The notes under the pieces were generated by a model. The model ran no database searches and was not told the origin of the DNA. It was given only the letters and a program-made list of their open reading frames with translations. A stretch of 64,000 nucleotides of DNA from Treponema saccharophilum DSM 2985. GTDB taxonomy: Bacteria; Spirochaetota; Spirochaetia; Treponematales; Treponemataceae. The translations under genes were made by a program, and so were the position numbers. Below, piece by piece: positions 52,744 through 60,567 of this stretch. Every line of letters begins with the position of its first letter. Position 1 is the stretch's first letter. The stretch covers positions 1 through 64,000 of the forward strand of contig NZ_AGRW01000039.1 in the NCBI RefSeq assembly GCF_000255555.1, read 5' to 3'.

Positions 52744-53304
52744 CTACTTCAAATCCAGGTTGAATACTTTCTCCACGCCTATTGTGGAAAGCGGTCCATG
52801 TCCGGGCATTATTACGGTGTCGTTCGACATTATGAGGAGCTTCGAGCGGATTCCGTTGCGGAGGGTCTTTTTGGCGTAGATGTTGTTCGTGGAGCCGATG
52901 ATTCCCGCCTGGAGCGTGTCGCCGGTGAAGATGACGTTTCCGATTTTGAAGACCATCGAGTCGGAGCTGTGGCCGGGAATCGAATAGTACGAGACAATCA
53001 TGCCCGCGAGCGCGAGCGTGCCGTCGCCTTTTATGACGCAGCCGGAAGACGACGCGACACCGCTGTCGGCGGCGAACACATTCACATTGTAAATTTTGCC
53101 GAGCGTCGAAAGCCCCATCGTGTGGCCTTTGTGATGGTGCGTAATCAGCACGGCCCGCAGCGTCAGCCCGCCGTCCTCAAGCTGGTTTATCATGCGCCCG
53201 TTTATCTTTCCCGGGTCGATTATAAGGGCTTCCTTCGAAAGCTCGTTCACCACGAAATAGCAGTTCGAGAACGACTCCAGGTTCATGTGAAGATAGATTT
53301 TCAT
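52744..53304 (-). CDS. MBL-fold hydrolase with an altered metal motif
   Basis: 186 aa, glyoxalase II-like metallo-beta-lactamase fold. The HxHxDH motif reads H56-H57-H58-K59-G60-H61, so the zinc-2 aspartate is glycine. The later ligands are kept: IPGHSSDS, FTGDTL and MPGHGP. It may bind one metal, or have changed chemistry. The substrate is unknown. Its ATG follows the stop of the pentapeptide-repeat gene with no bases between, so translation is coupled and the two products may work together. Confidence 0.85.
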   Translation of the reverse strand: MKIYLHMNLESFSNCYFVVNELSKEALIIDPGKINGRMINQLEDGGLTLRAVLITHHHKGHTMGLSTLGKIYNVNVFAADSGVASSSGCVIKGDGTLALAGMIVSYYSIPGHSSDSMVFKIGNVIFTGDTLQAGIIGSTNNIYAKKTLRNGIRSKLLIMSNDTVIMPGHGPLSTIGVEKVFNLDLK

Positions 53305-53967
53305 TCAAATCACCCCGCCGAATTCGATTATTCCCTTGAAAGCCTCGCTTCCCTTCTGGTCGAAGAACGCCTCTTTCGTGTTCGACTGCTTGAACGAGAC
53401 GTTCGTCTGCTGGACGTCGTAGAAAATCGTCTTCTTGAGGTTGCAGTTCCTGAACGACGTGTCGGCGAGGTTCGCGCGGATAAAACGCGAGTTGTACAAA
53501 TCGGAGTCGTCGAACGAGGACTGGAACGCCGATATTCCGGAAAAATTGTCCTGGACGAGGTCGCTTCCCGTAAAAAGCACGTGGATGAATTTCGCCGCGC
53601 CGAGGCTCGTGAATTTTATGTTGCTGCTGAGGAAATTGCAGTCGGTGAAAACCGCGTAATCGAATATGCTCATGCGGCTCCGCATGTTCATGGCATTGAC
53701 GCCGAGGAAGAAGCACCGGCAGAAGTTGCAGCCGTAGAATTTCTTGTCCGTGAAATCGACGTTGGAGAACGTCACCCCGCTGGCGTTGAGCCCCACTATT
53801 TTGTCGTGCGACTCGATATATCGGATGAGCTTTTTCGTTATGCCCTCCTGGTCGGGATGGTGCATAAAGCAGAAGTCGCCGTTTTCCCTGATATTTCCGT
53901 TATCGTCAAAATCCGAAAGCACAGAACGCCTGCATTCCGGACGCTTGCATATATTCATCAGATACAT
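53305..53967 (-). CDS. Pentapeptide-repeat protein
   Basis: 220 aa. A short N-terminal part with two CxxxxC-like pairs (NICKRPECRR) is followed by A(D/N)LXX-type pentapeptide repeats (for example FSNVDFTDKKFYGCNFCRCFF, LYNSRFIRANLADTSFRNCNL). These fold as a quadrilateral beta-helix. Function cannot be read from such repeats; roles range from gyrase protection to scaffolding. Start M1 at 53967 or M4 at 53958; neither has a strong ribosome site. It is directly coupled to the MBL-fold gene. Confidence 0.85.
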   Translation of the reverse strand: MYLMNICKRPECRRSVLSDFDDNGNIRENGDFCFMHHPDQEGITKKLIRYIESHDKIVGLNASGVTFSNVDFTDKKFYGCNFCRCFFLGVNAMNMRSRMSIFDYAVFTDCNFLSSNIKFTSLGAAKFIHVLFTGSDLVQDNFSGISAFQSSFDDSDLYNSRFIRANLADTSFRNCNLKKTIFYDVQQTNVSFKQSNTKEAFFDQKGSEAFKGIIEFGGVI

Positions 53968-54019
53968 GAAGCCATTTTAGATGATAAATGATATAGTTGT
54001 CGAACGGATTTTTTGTTTT

Positions 54020-54832
54020 ATGGAACAGACAGATTTCGCATTTTTGGATTCAGGAACGGGCGGAATCCCGTACATGCTCGACCTCAAGGAAAAGCAGCCG
54101 GACGCGACGTGCGTCTATTTGGGGGACACGGCGCATTTTCCGTACGGCGAGAAAAGCCCGGGCGAGGTCGTCGAATGCGCTACGGGCGCGATTTCGCTCA
54201 TCATACGGGAATGGAACCCGCGCACGCTCGTCATCGCATGCAACACAATCTCCGTCGAGGCGCTCCCCGTCCTGCGGGAACGTTTTCCCGCGCTCAAAAT
54301 CGTCGGGACGGTTCCGGCGATAAAGCTCGGGGCAAAAGTGACGAGGAACGGAAAAATCGGGCTTGTCGCCACGAGCGCGACGGTCAGCAACGGATACACG
54401 AGAAAGCTCATCGAAGAATTCGCCGCGGACTGCGACGTCTTCCTCCGCGCCGACCCCGAGCTTGTCCATTTTGTCGAGCGCCGGCTCATCTCGGCGACGG
54501 AAAAGGAGCGGGAAGACGCCGTGCGCAAATCGGTCGATTTCTTCCGCGAGAAGGGCTGCGACACGATAATTCTCGGCTGCACGCATTTCACGCACCTTGC
54601 GGACACGTTCAGGCGCGTCGCCGGAAACGAAATCAGCATCGTCGATTCGCGGAACGGCGTGTCGAACCGCGCGCTCACCATAACGGAACGCGATTCCGAC
54701 GAGGAGCACCTTCCGTCCGACTGCGCGTTCTTCGTCACCGCCGCGACGGAGGAAGAGGAGAAGGAATACCGCGCGCTCTGCAGGTGCTGCTCGATTCCGT
54801 GGGGCGGGACGATACGGCTGCCTGAAAACTGA
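54020..54832 (+). CDS. murI: Glutamate racemase
   Basis: Makes D-glutamate for peptidoglycan, 270 aa. DSGTGG at 10-15 with D10, catalytic C74 in IACNT, and C187 in GCTHF fit the family. VTRNGKIGLVATSATV is also typical. The start at 54020 is chosen because it gives the normal N-terminus. A longer frame from 53981 would add 13 residues with no homology, and neither start has a clear Shine-Dalgarno. It is divergent from the pentapeptide gene, with a 52-base gap. Confidence 0.92.
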   Translation: MEQTDFAFLDSGTGGIPYMLDLKEKQPDATCVYLGDTAHFPYGEKSPGEVVECATGAISLIIREWNPRTLVIACNTISVEALPVLRERFPALKIVGTVPAIKLGAKVTRNGKIGLVATSATVSNGYTRKLIEEFAADCDVFLRADPELVHFVERRLISATEKEREDAVRKSVDFFREKGCDTIILGCTHFTHLADTFRRVAGNEISIVDSRNGVSNRALTITERDSDEEHLPSDCAFFVTAATEEEEKEYRALCRCCSIPWGGTIRLPEN

Positions 54833-54959
54833 GAGGGATACAATACAAAACGCTGCCCTGAAATCGTGTCGACAAGCACTTTGTCATTCCGAGCTTGATT
54901 CGTCATGACAAAAGACAATACCAGCCGTTTTTCAGGACAAGAAAATAAGGAGAATCAAA

Positions 54960-55253
54960 ATGAAGAAAATCGCCATCATCGCGCTCGCGCTCGCGTTCGC
55001 GCTCGTCTCGTGCAACGACAAGGAAAGCGAAAAGGCAAAGCAGCCGCTCTCAATAGACCTCGGCTCCATAACCGAGAAAGTCAAGGAGACGGCGGAGAAA
55101 ACGAAGGACGCCGCAGAGGATGGGCTGGACACGCTCTCCGAGAAGGCGAAGGACGCGACGGAGAAGACGAAGGACGCCGCCAAGGAAGCAGAGGAAAGCG
55201 CGTCGAAGGCTGCCGGAAAGACGGCGGACTCGCTCAAGAAGCTGTTCAACTAA
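54960..55253 (+). CDS. Small LEA-like amphipathic lipoprotein
   Basis: 97 aa. Lipoprotein signal with Cys18 (FALVSCNDK), then a Lys/Glu/Ala-rich helix with 11-residue repeats (TEKVKETAEKTKDAAEDG, SEKAKDATEKTKDAAKEAE). The pattern resembles group 3 LEA or apolipoprotein-type amphipathic helices. It could coat a membrane face or act as a stress or desiccation protein; this is inference. AAGGAG lies eight bases before the ATG. Confidence 0.82.
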   Translation: MKKIAIIALALAFALVSCNDKESEKAKQPLSIDLGSITEKVKETAEKTKDAAEDGLDTLSEKAKDATEKTKDAAKEAEESASKAAGKTADSLKKLFN

Positions 55254-55265
55254 CAAGCGCGCCTT

Positions 55266-56162
55266 CTAAAATTCGACCGCCCTTGTCGTGACCGAGGCGC
55301 GCCCGCCGGAACGGCAGTCGACGGTGACGAGATAGAAGACGCTGTCGTACAGGTACGCGGAAAGGACATCCTCGCGGAACGATTTGTAATCGAAGCCGTA
55401 CGGTCTGTGCGCGTGCCCCTCGTACACCTGCCGGACGCCATTCTTCCTGAAAAGCGTCACGAGCAGGTTCCTCTCCGACGAATCCTGCATCGTCATGAGG
55501 AAATTCCCGCCGGCGTATATCGGATAATGCGTCATGACGATTTTCTGCCTGCCGTCATTCTCCATCTGCCGCGTCAAATCCGAAAGCTGGTTGTATCCGA
55601 GAGTCCCGTTCGCGGTGTCGAGGCAGTAGAACGAGACGCCGCCCGCAGAAAAACGGTAATAGGTGGCGTGCGGAAAGACGGAATCCATGAAGCGGGAAAT
55701 GCCGCCGTGGTACGTGTCGTGGTTACCCGGAATCCCGTAGACGAAGAATTCGTCCGTGCCGAGCGATTTTTTTCCCGCCGCGCTGATTTTTTCCGCGAAC
55801 GCATTGTAGTCGTCGTACTCGCCCTGCCGCCCCCCGTCCGCGATGTCCCCGAGGCAGACCGCAAAAGACGGGCGCATTGACTCGTCGGCACAAGAGAAAA
55901 GCTCCCCGAACGCCGACAGAAATTCATCGTCGCGGCGCCCGACACGCGACGAGCCGAAATGGCAGTCGGTGAACGCGACGAAGCTGAAAACGCTGCCGGA
56001 TACGGACGGGTTCTGCTTCAGGTCGCCCAAATCGACGAGGACGCGCGCGCGGCTTTCCACGGATTCCTCGCCGAATTCAAGCCAGAACGCCCCGAAATTG
56101 CACGACGGAAAGAGAAAAAAAAGGAAAACGAGCCGGAAAATCGCGGAAAAGCGGAATTTCAA
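55266..56162 (-). CDS. Calcineurin-like metallophosphoesterase lipoprotein
   Basis: 298 aa. A hydrophobic leader with a lipobox-like FLFPSC (Cys21) precedes a phosphoesterase domain: FTDCHFG (D and H), LGDIADGG, GIPGNHD, MTHYPIY and YEGHAHRPYG cover the five conserved blocks. It is probably periplasmic. The start is TTG at 56162: AGG lies nine bases upstream, the signal peptide begins there, and the TTG overlaps the stop of the upstream gene as TTGA. The much longer open frame to 56612 only shadows that gene. The substrate is unknown. Confidence 0.85.
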   Translation of the reverse strand: MKFRFSAIFRLVFLFFLFPSCNFGAFWLEFGEESVESRARVLVDLGDLKQNPSVSGSVFSFVAFTDCHFGSSRVGRRDDEFLSAFGELFSCADESMRPSFAVCLGDIADGGRQGEYDDYNAFAEKISAAGKKSLGTDEFFVYGIPGNHDTYHGGISRFMDSVFPHATYYRFSAGGVSFYCLDTANGTLGYNQLSDLTRQMENDGRQKIVMTHYPIYAGGNFLMTMQDSSERNLLVTLFRKNGVRQVYEGHAHRPYGFDYKSFREDVLSAYLYDSVFYLVTVDCRSGGRASVTTRAVEF

Positions 56163-56878
56163 AACGAATACCTCGCAGCCGCGCGGAATATGACGGAGCC
56201 GACATACGGCGCCGTTATTATCTGGTCTGTGATGCGGACTTCCGTCTCCCAGGAAACGCGGAGCGCCCCCGGAAAGTTGTAGCCGATTCCGAAAACGTAT
56301 ATCGGCGAGAAGAACAGCCGGTACCGGTAGAACGAATGGCATCCCCACGAAAAATACGCCTCCGCGCCGCAGGCGAATTTTTTTCCCGCATCGAGCGCAA
56401 GCTCCAGCGACCCGTCGAGCAGGTTCCCGACGTCGTCCGAGACGGCGTAGACGTCCGCGCTTTTCAGCCCGCCGCCGAGCATGAGCGACAGCACGAACCC
56501 GCGCTCGCTTTGGATGCGGTACACAAAATCGAGGATGAAATCGTCCTCGCGCGCAATCCCGAACTGCATCTGCCGGTGGAGCGTCCCGCCGAAACCGAAC
56601 GCGCTTTTCCATCCGCCCTCGAACGAATCTTTCATCCGCGGAAAATAGAAGCCGCGCGCTGTAAAGTCGAGGAAATCCTGCGAGAACTGCGAGCCGAGCG
56701 CGAATTCGCCTTTCCCGAGCGCCATCCCGAATTCTGCCGAGAACGCGGGAGAGCTGCGCTCGATGCCACGCTCCGTCGCATACGAGAAATCAGCCTGAAG
56801 AAAGCGGCTCTTGAAGCTCTCCCCTTCTGCGGCGGAGACGAATGCTGCGAGCGCGAAAACGGAAAGGATTCTTTTCAT
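56159..56878 (-). CDS. Predicted outer-membrane beta-barrel protein, unknown function
   Basis: 239 aa. A signal peptide (MKRILSVFALAAFVSAAEGE) is followed by about ten amphipathic strands rich in aromatic and glycine residues. It ends in a C-terminal ...FRAAARYSF, the terminal phenylalanine expected for Bam-dependent barrels. No family recognised. ATG 56878 follows GGTGGG; GTG 56887 is possible. It is translationally coupled to the phosphoesterase gene. Confidence 0.72.
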   Translation of the reverse strand: MKRILSVFALAAFVSAAEGESFKSRFLQADFSYATERGIERSSPAFSAEFGMALGKGEFALGSQFSQDFLDFTARGFYFPRMKDSFEGGWKSAFGFGGTLHRQMQFGIAREDDFILDFVYRIQSERGFVLSLMLGGGLKSADVYAVSDDVGNLLDGSLELALDAGKKFACGAEAYFSWGCHSFYRYRLFFSPIYVFGIGYNFPGALRVSWETEVRITDQIITAPYVGSVIFRAAARYSF

Positions 56879-56928
56879 CACACCCACCGGAAAAAGCGCG
56901 TTCCGAAACCGAGCCGGAACAAAAAGCG

Positions 56929-58422
56929 TCAGCGCCCCGTCGTCCGGATGACCCCGGGAACGAATCCGGCATCCTTCATCCGTATCAGCGCGCCGTCCTC
57001 GATTTCAAACGGCGTGTAGAGCGCGCAGTCGTGGTCGGCGTTCACCCAGTCGAGCTTCGTTCCCGTCTCGGGATTGACGAATTCGTACTGCGTCCCCGGA
57101 ATCGTGCGCGAAAGGACGGTCGGGGAAATCAGCTCGATGTCCGTTCCCGCGTCGATTTTGTTGAGCGCGCCGAGCCGGTACATGTTCCAGCCCTCCCTCC
57201 GCGCGACGGTGCGTATTCCTTTCTCGGGGTGCAGCTCAACGTCGCGCACAATCGCGTCCCGTGCGGCGGGGTGCATCGCGGAAAGCTCCGCCTCGCGCGC
57301 GGCGAACCTCCGCTCGCCCTCGCCTATCACCGCCTCCGCATCGAGCTTTTCGCCTATCGTCGCGGCAAGCACGTACGGGGAATCGCTCGCGCCGACGGTC
57401 GTCTTGTCCGCGTCGCCCCTGTTGTAGTAGAAGCCCGTCGTGCTTTCACGGTGCGCGACCTCGGAAAGCGAGCGGACGAACGGCTCCGCCTCCGCCGCGC
57501 TGATTTTCCCGTCGAGCGCGTCGAGCGCGTGCCGGTATGCGCGGGCGACCATCGCGACGTAGTAGACGGATTTCATGCGCCCCTCGACTTTTATCGCATC
57601 GACCCCGGCGTCCTTCATGTCCTTGAGGTTGTCTATCATGCACAAATCCTTCGACGAGAGGATTGCCGTAAAATCGTCGCCCTCAAAAACGGGGAAATGC
57701 TCCCCACGGCGCTGGTGTTCCTCAACGGAAAGGATTCCCGACGACGCGATTTGCTTCGCGGCCTCCGCCGAAATAGTCCCGCCCTCGCGGTTGAGCTTGT
57801 CCACGAGCGGGAGCGTCGACACGTCGAAATCCCAGCGGCACGTCTGCGAGCAGAACCCAGACTGCGCCGAACGTCCCGTGAGGTACGCGCTCATAAGGCA
57901 GCGCCCGGAATACGCTATGCACATTGCCCCGTGCGCGAAGCACTCAAGCTCCATCTCGGGCACGGCGTCCTTTATCTTCCTGATTTCGTCGAGCGTGACT
58001 TCCCGCCCGAGCACGACGCGCCTGAACCCGAGGTCGCGGTACATCTTCACCGCCTCTGCGTTCATGCACGACGCCTGCGTCGAAAGGTGCAGGTGGACGC
58101 CGGGGAATTCGCGCTGGAGGAAGCGGACAAGCCCCAAATCCTGCACGATGAACGCGTCAATCGGGTATTTGTGGAAATAATCGATGTTCTTGTAGAGCTG
58201 CTCGAGGTCGCCCTCGTGGAACGCGATGTTCAGCGCGCAGAAGAGCCTTTTTCCGGGAAACTGCTTTTTTAGCGCGGCGACGCGCTCGTATTCGTCATCG
58301 TAAAAATTGTCCGCCTTTATCCTGAGCGAAAAACGCTTCAATCCGATGTATGCGGTATCGGCTCCGTACTGGTAAGCATACGAGAGCTTGTCAACATTTC
58401 CTGCAGGGCAAACCAATTCCAT
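56929..58422 (-). CDS. U32-family protein (TrhP/YrrO-like)
   Basis: 497 aa. The U32 signature is present: ELECFAHGAMCIAYSGRC, then SGFCSQTCRW, with the conserved cysteines that hold an iron-sulfur cluster in relatives. The N-terminus MELVCPAGNVDKLSYAYQYGADTAYIGL is typical. Members such as TrhP/TrhO-linked YrrN/YrrO act in prephenate-dependent 5-hydroxyuridine formation in tRNA; others are annotated as collagenases, which is less likely. It is one long polypeptide with an additional C-terminal domain (about 320-497). Confidence 0.88.
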   Translation of the reverse strand: MELVCPAGNVDKLSYAYQYGADTAYIGLKRFSLRIKADNFYDDEYERVAALKKQFPGKRLFCALNIAFHEGDLEQLYKNIDYFHKYPIDAFIVQDLGLVRFLQREFPGVHLHLSTQASCMNAEAVKMYRDLGFRRVVLGREVTLDEIRKIKDAVPEMELECFAHGAMCIAYSGRCLMSAYLTGRSAQSGFCSQTCRWDFDVSTLPLVDKLNREGGTISAEAAKQIASSGILSVEEHQRRGEHFPVFEGDDFTAILSSKDLCMIDNLKDMKDAGVDAIKVEGRMKSVYYVAMVARAYRHALDALDGKISAAEAEPFVRSLSEVAHRESTTGFYYNRGDADKTTVGASDSPYVLAATIGEKLDAEAVIGEGERRFAAREAELSAMHPAARDAIVRDVELHPEKGIRTVARREGWNMYRLGALNKIDAGTDIELISPTVLSRTIPGTQYEFVNPETGTKLDWVNADHDCALYTPFEIEDGALIRMKDAGFVPGVIRTTGR

Positions 58423-58476
58423 TCAATTCATCTCCTAAAAAACGTAAAAAACCGGATGCCGCGCGGCACCAGAAAA

Positions 58477-59421
58477 TCACTCGTCGTCACGGGCAGTGAC
58501 CATCCGCCCGATTTTCTCGACGGCAAGATGCGATTCGGCGAGGGAGTCGTCCGCCATCTGGAAAAGCGGCATCATGTCCTTCCACACGTCGAGCGTGCAG
58601 CCAATTCCCATCGAGGAAAGCTTTCCCTCGAATTCGCGCGCCTCGTCGAGGAACATCTCCCGCCCGCCCATCTGCATGTACACTTCGGGGAACGCCTCGA
58701 ACTGCTCCTCCGTCGCAAGAAGCGGAGAGACTAGCGGCGTGTTCCGTTTTTCCGGGGTAGCGTAGTTCTCCGCGCACAGCCTGACGGACTCCGACGTGAA
58801 AACATCGTCTCCGCCCCTCCTTGTCATTATCTTCGAGTTGTCCTCCGAAATGTCGAGCCACGGACTGAACAGTATGACGCGCTTTATCGCCTTCCTGAAT
58901 TTCGCCTTCAGGTTGAGCAGGAACCCCAGCGCTATCGACGCACCGCTCGTGTCCGCCGCAATCAGTATCTCTGGCATACGAGCATCCCCGCCTTCCTCCT
59001 CCACGGCAAACGCCTTCTGCATCCGCTCGGTGTACACGCACCGGAAAACCGACTGAATGTCGTTCACGGAGAACGGGAACGGGAACGCCGGGGCAAGGCG
59101 GAATTCCGGGACGATTGCGACGCAGGAGCACGCGTTCGCGAGCGACGACACGAACGAACGGTACGCAAGGCGCGAGCCGGCAATGAACGAGCCGCCGTGA
59201 ACGTAAATCATCAGCCTGTCTGTCGAATACATCTCCGGCCGTATCACGTCGCATGCAACGCCGTCGAACGTCCGCTCCTCAAGCTCCACGCGGTTCGGCA
59301 GGAACGTTTCCGAAAAAGCCTCGTCTATTCTTCTCCTGTACTGCTGGATGTCGGTCTTTGATGTGAAAAGAAATGTCCTGAGCCGTTTTATAGCGTTTTG
59401 TCTTTCTTTCTGTAAGCTCAT
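58477..59421 (-). CDS. HSL-family alpha/beta-hydrolase homologue lacking catalytic Ser and His
   Basis: 314 aa. The hormone-sensitive-lipase fold is clear: oxyanion YVHGGSF (73-79), PEFRLAPAFPFPF (105-117), and D259 in EMFLDEA. The nucleophile motif GDSAGG is replaced by ADTSGA with T158 at the serine position, and the MPHVF histidine region reads MMPLF with P285 at the histidine place. It therefore looks like a pseudo-esterase, perhaps a binding protein. The start ATG 59421 has no obvious ribosome site. It is divergent from metA. Confidence 0.82.
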   Translation of the reverse strand: MSLQKERQNAIKRLRTFLFTSKTDIQQYRRRIDEAFSETFLPNRVELEERTFDGVACDVIRPEMYSTDRLMIYVHGGSFIAGSRLAYRSFVSSLANACSCVAIVPEFRLAPAFPFPFSVNDIQSVFRCVYTERMQKAFAVEEEGGDARMPEILIAADTSGASIALGFLLNLKAKFRKAIKRVILFSPWLDISEDNSKIMTRRGGDDVFTSESVRLCAENYATPEKRNTPLVSPLLATEEQFEAFPEVYMQMGGREMFLDEAREFEGKLSSMGIGCTLDVWKDMMPLFQMADDSLAESHLAVEKIGRMVTARDDE

Positions 59422-59470
59422 AACGGCTAAATATAGCAAAATTCGTCCCCATTTACTATATTTATGTCAT

Positions 59471-60388
59471 ATGCCTATAAGAATTCAGTCAGATTTGCCG
59501 GCGAGAAGCATTCTCGAAAAAGAAAATATTTTCGTTATGACGGAAAAGCGCGCGTCGACGCAGGATATCCGCCCGCTCAAAATCGCCATCGTCAACCTCA
59601 TGCCGACGAAGGAAACAACGGAGACGCAGCTCCTGCGCCTGTTGGGGAACACCCCGCTGCAGATAAACATATCGCTCGTCCGCATGGAGAACCATGAGTC
59701 GACGCACACGAGCGGCGAGCATCTCGAAAAATTCTACATCCCGTCGAGCGAGCTTTTCAACAACAAATACGACGGGATGATAATAACGGGCGCGCCCGTG
59801 GAGCAGATGCCGTTCGAGGACGTCGATTACTGGAACGAGCTGTGCGACATAATGGACTACGCGCGCGGGAACGTGTTCTCCACGCTGTTCATATGCTGGG
59901 GCGCGCAGGCGGGGCTGTACCACAACTACGGCATAAAGAAAATCCCGCTCGACAAAAAGATGTTCGGCATTTACCGGACGCGCGCCACGGAGATGAACGA
60001 CCCGCTGCTTCGCGGATTCGACGATACGTTCCCCGTCCCCACGTCGCGGCACACGACCGTCTCGTCGGCGTCGATACGGAAAATCGCCGACCTCAAAATC
60101 CTCGCGGAAAACGAATTCGGCGACCCGACGATATGCAAGTCGCTCGACAACCGCTCGATTTTCATGACGGGGCACCTCGAGTACGACACGGAAACGCTCG
60201 CGAACGAATACTGGCGCGACAAATCGAAGAACCTGCCGATAGACATCCCGCTCAACTATTTCCCGGGCGACGACAGCTCGTCCGCCCCGAAGAACACGTG
60301 GCGGAGCACCGCCCACCTCTTCTTCTCGAACTGGCTGAACTACTACGTCTATCAGGAAACACCGTACGACTACACGACAAAAGGCTGA
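59471..60388 (+). CDS. metA: Homoserine O-acyltransferase MetA, predicted acetyl-CoA type
   Basis: First committed step of methionine synthesis, 305 aa. The catalytic residues fall exactly at the E. coli numbers: C142 (FICWGAQAG), H235 and E237 (TGHLEYD). Position 111, which sets acyl-donor choice, is Glu (TGAPVEQM), as in characterised acetyl-CoA enzymes, rather than the Gly of succinyl-CoA enzymes. The ATG lacks a Shine-Dalgarno and lies eight bases after TATATT (59457-59462), so it may be leaderless. A terminator follows. ThrH at 26220 also uses homoserine. Confidence 0.93.
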   Translation: MPIRIQSDLPARSILEKENIFVMTEKRASTQDIRPLKIAIVNLMPTKETTETQLLRLLGNTPLQINISLVRMENHESTHTSGEHLEKFYIPSSELFNNKYDGMIITGAPVEQMPFEDVDYWNELCDIMDYARGNVFSTLFICWGAQAGLYHNYGIKKIPLDKKMFGIYRTRATEMNDPLLRGFDDTFPVPTSRHTTVSSASIRKIADLKILAENEFGDPTICKSLDNRSIFMTGHLEYDTETLANEYWRDKSKNLPIDIPLNYFPGDDSSSAPKNTWRSTAHLFFSNWLNYYVYQETPYDYTTKG

Positions 60389-60402
60389 GCCTGAAAAACA
60401 AA

Positions 60403-60438
60403 TGCCCGCCCCGTCCCGCACGAAGGCGGGCAATTTTC
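60403..60438 (+). terminator. Terminator of metA
   Basis: The 8-bp stem TGCCCGCC/GGCGGGCA (60403-60410 with 60425-60432) is followed by ATTTT. Moderate T-run. Confidence 0.7.
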
Positions 60439-60465
60439 GATTATTCCAAGCTTAAGTTCATTAAG

Positions 60466-60495
60466 CCTGTTCGGAAACTTCAGTTTCTGAACAGG
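60466..60495. repeat. Intergenic inverted repeat
   Basis: CCTGTTCGGAAAC and GTTTCTGAACAGG form a 13-bp stem with one G-T pair and a TTCA loop, between the convergent metA and methyltransferase genes. No T-run follows, so it is more a repeat or structural element than a classical terminator. Confidence 0.7.
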
Positions 60496-60567
60496 TCTAT
60501 TTATAGCTGCATATTTGAAGACTTTTTTTCTGTAAATACATTCTGTTTTCGGAATCGCGCGGAAGAA

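Noticed and set aside
53981-54019. Longer murI start
   Set aside because: Adds 13 residues without family similarity; the normal MurI N-terminus begins at 54020.
56163-56612. N-terminal extension of the phosphoesterase
   Set aside because: It only re-reads the outer-membrane protein gene in another frame; the signal peptide begins at the TTG at 56162.
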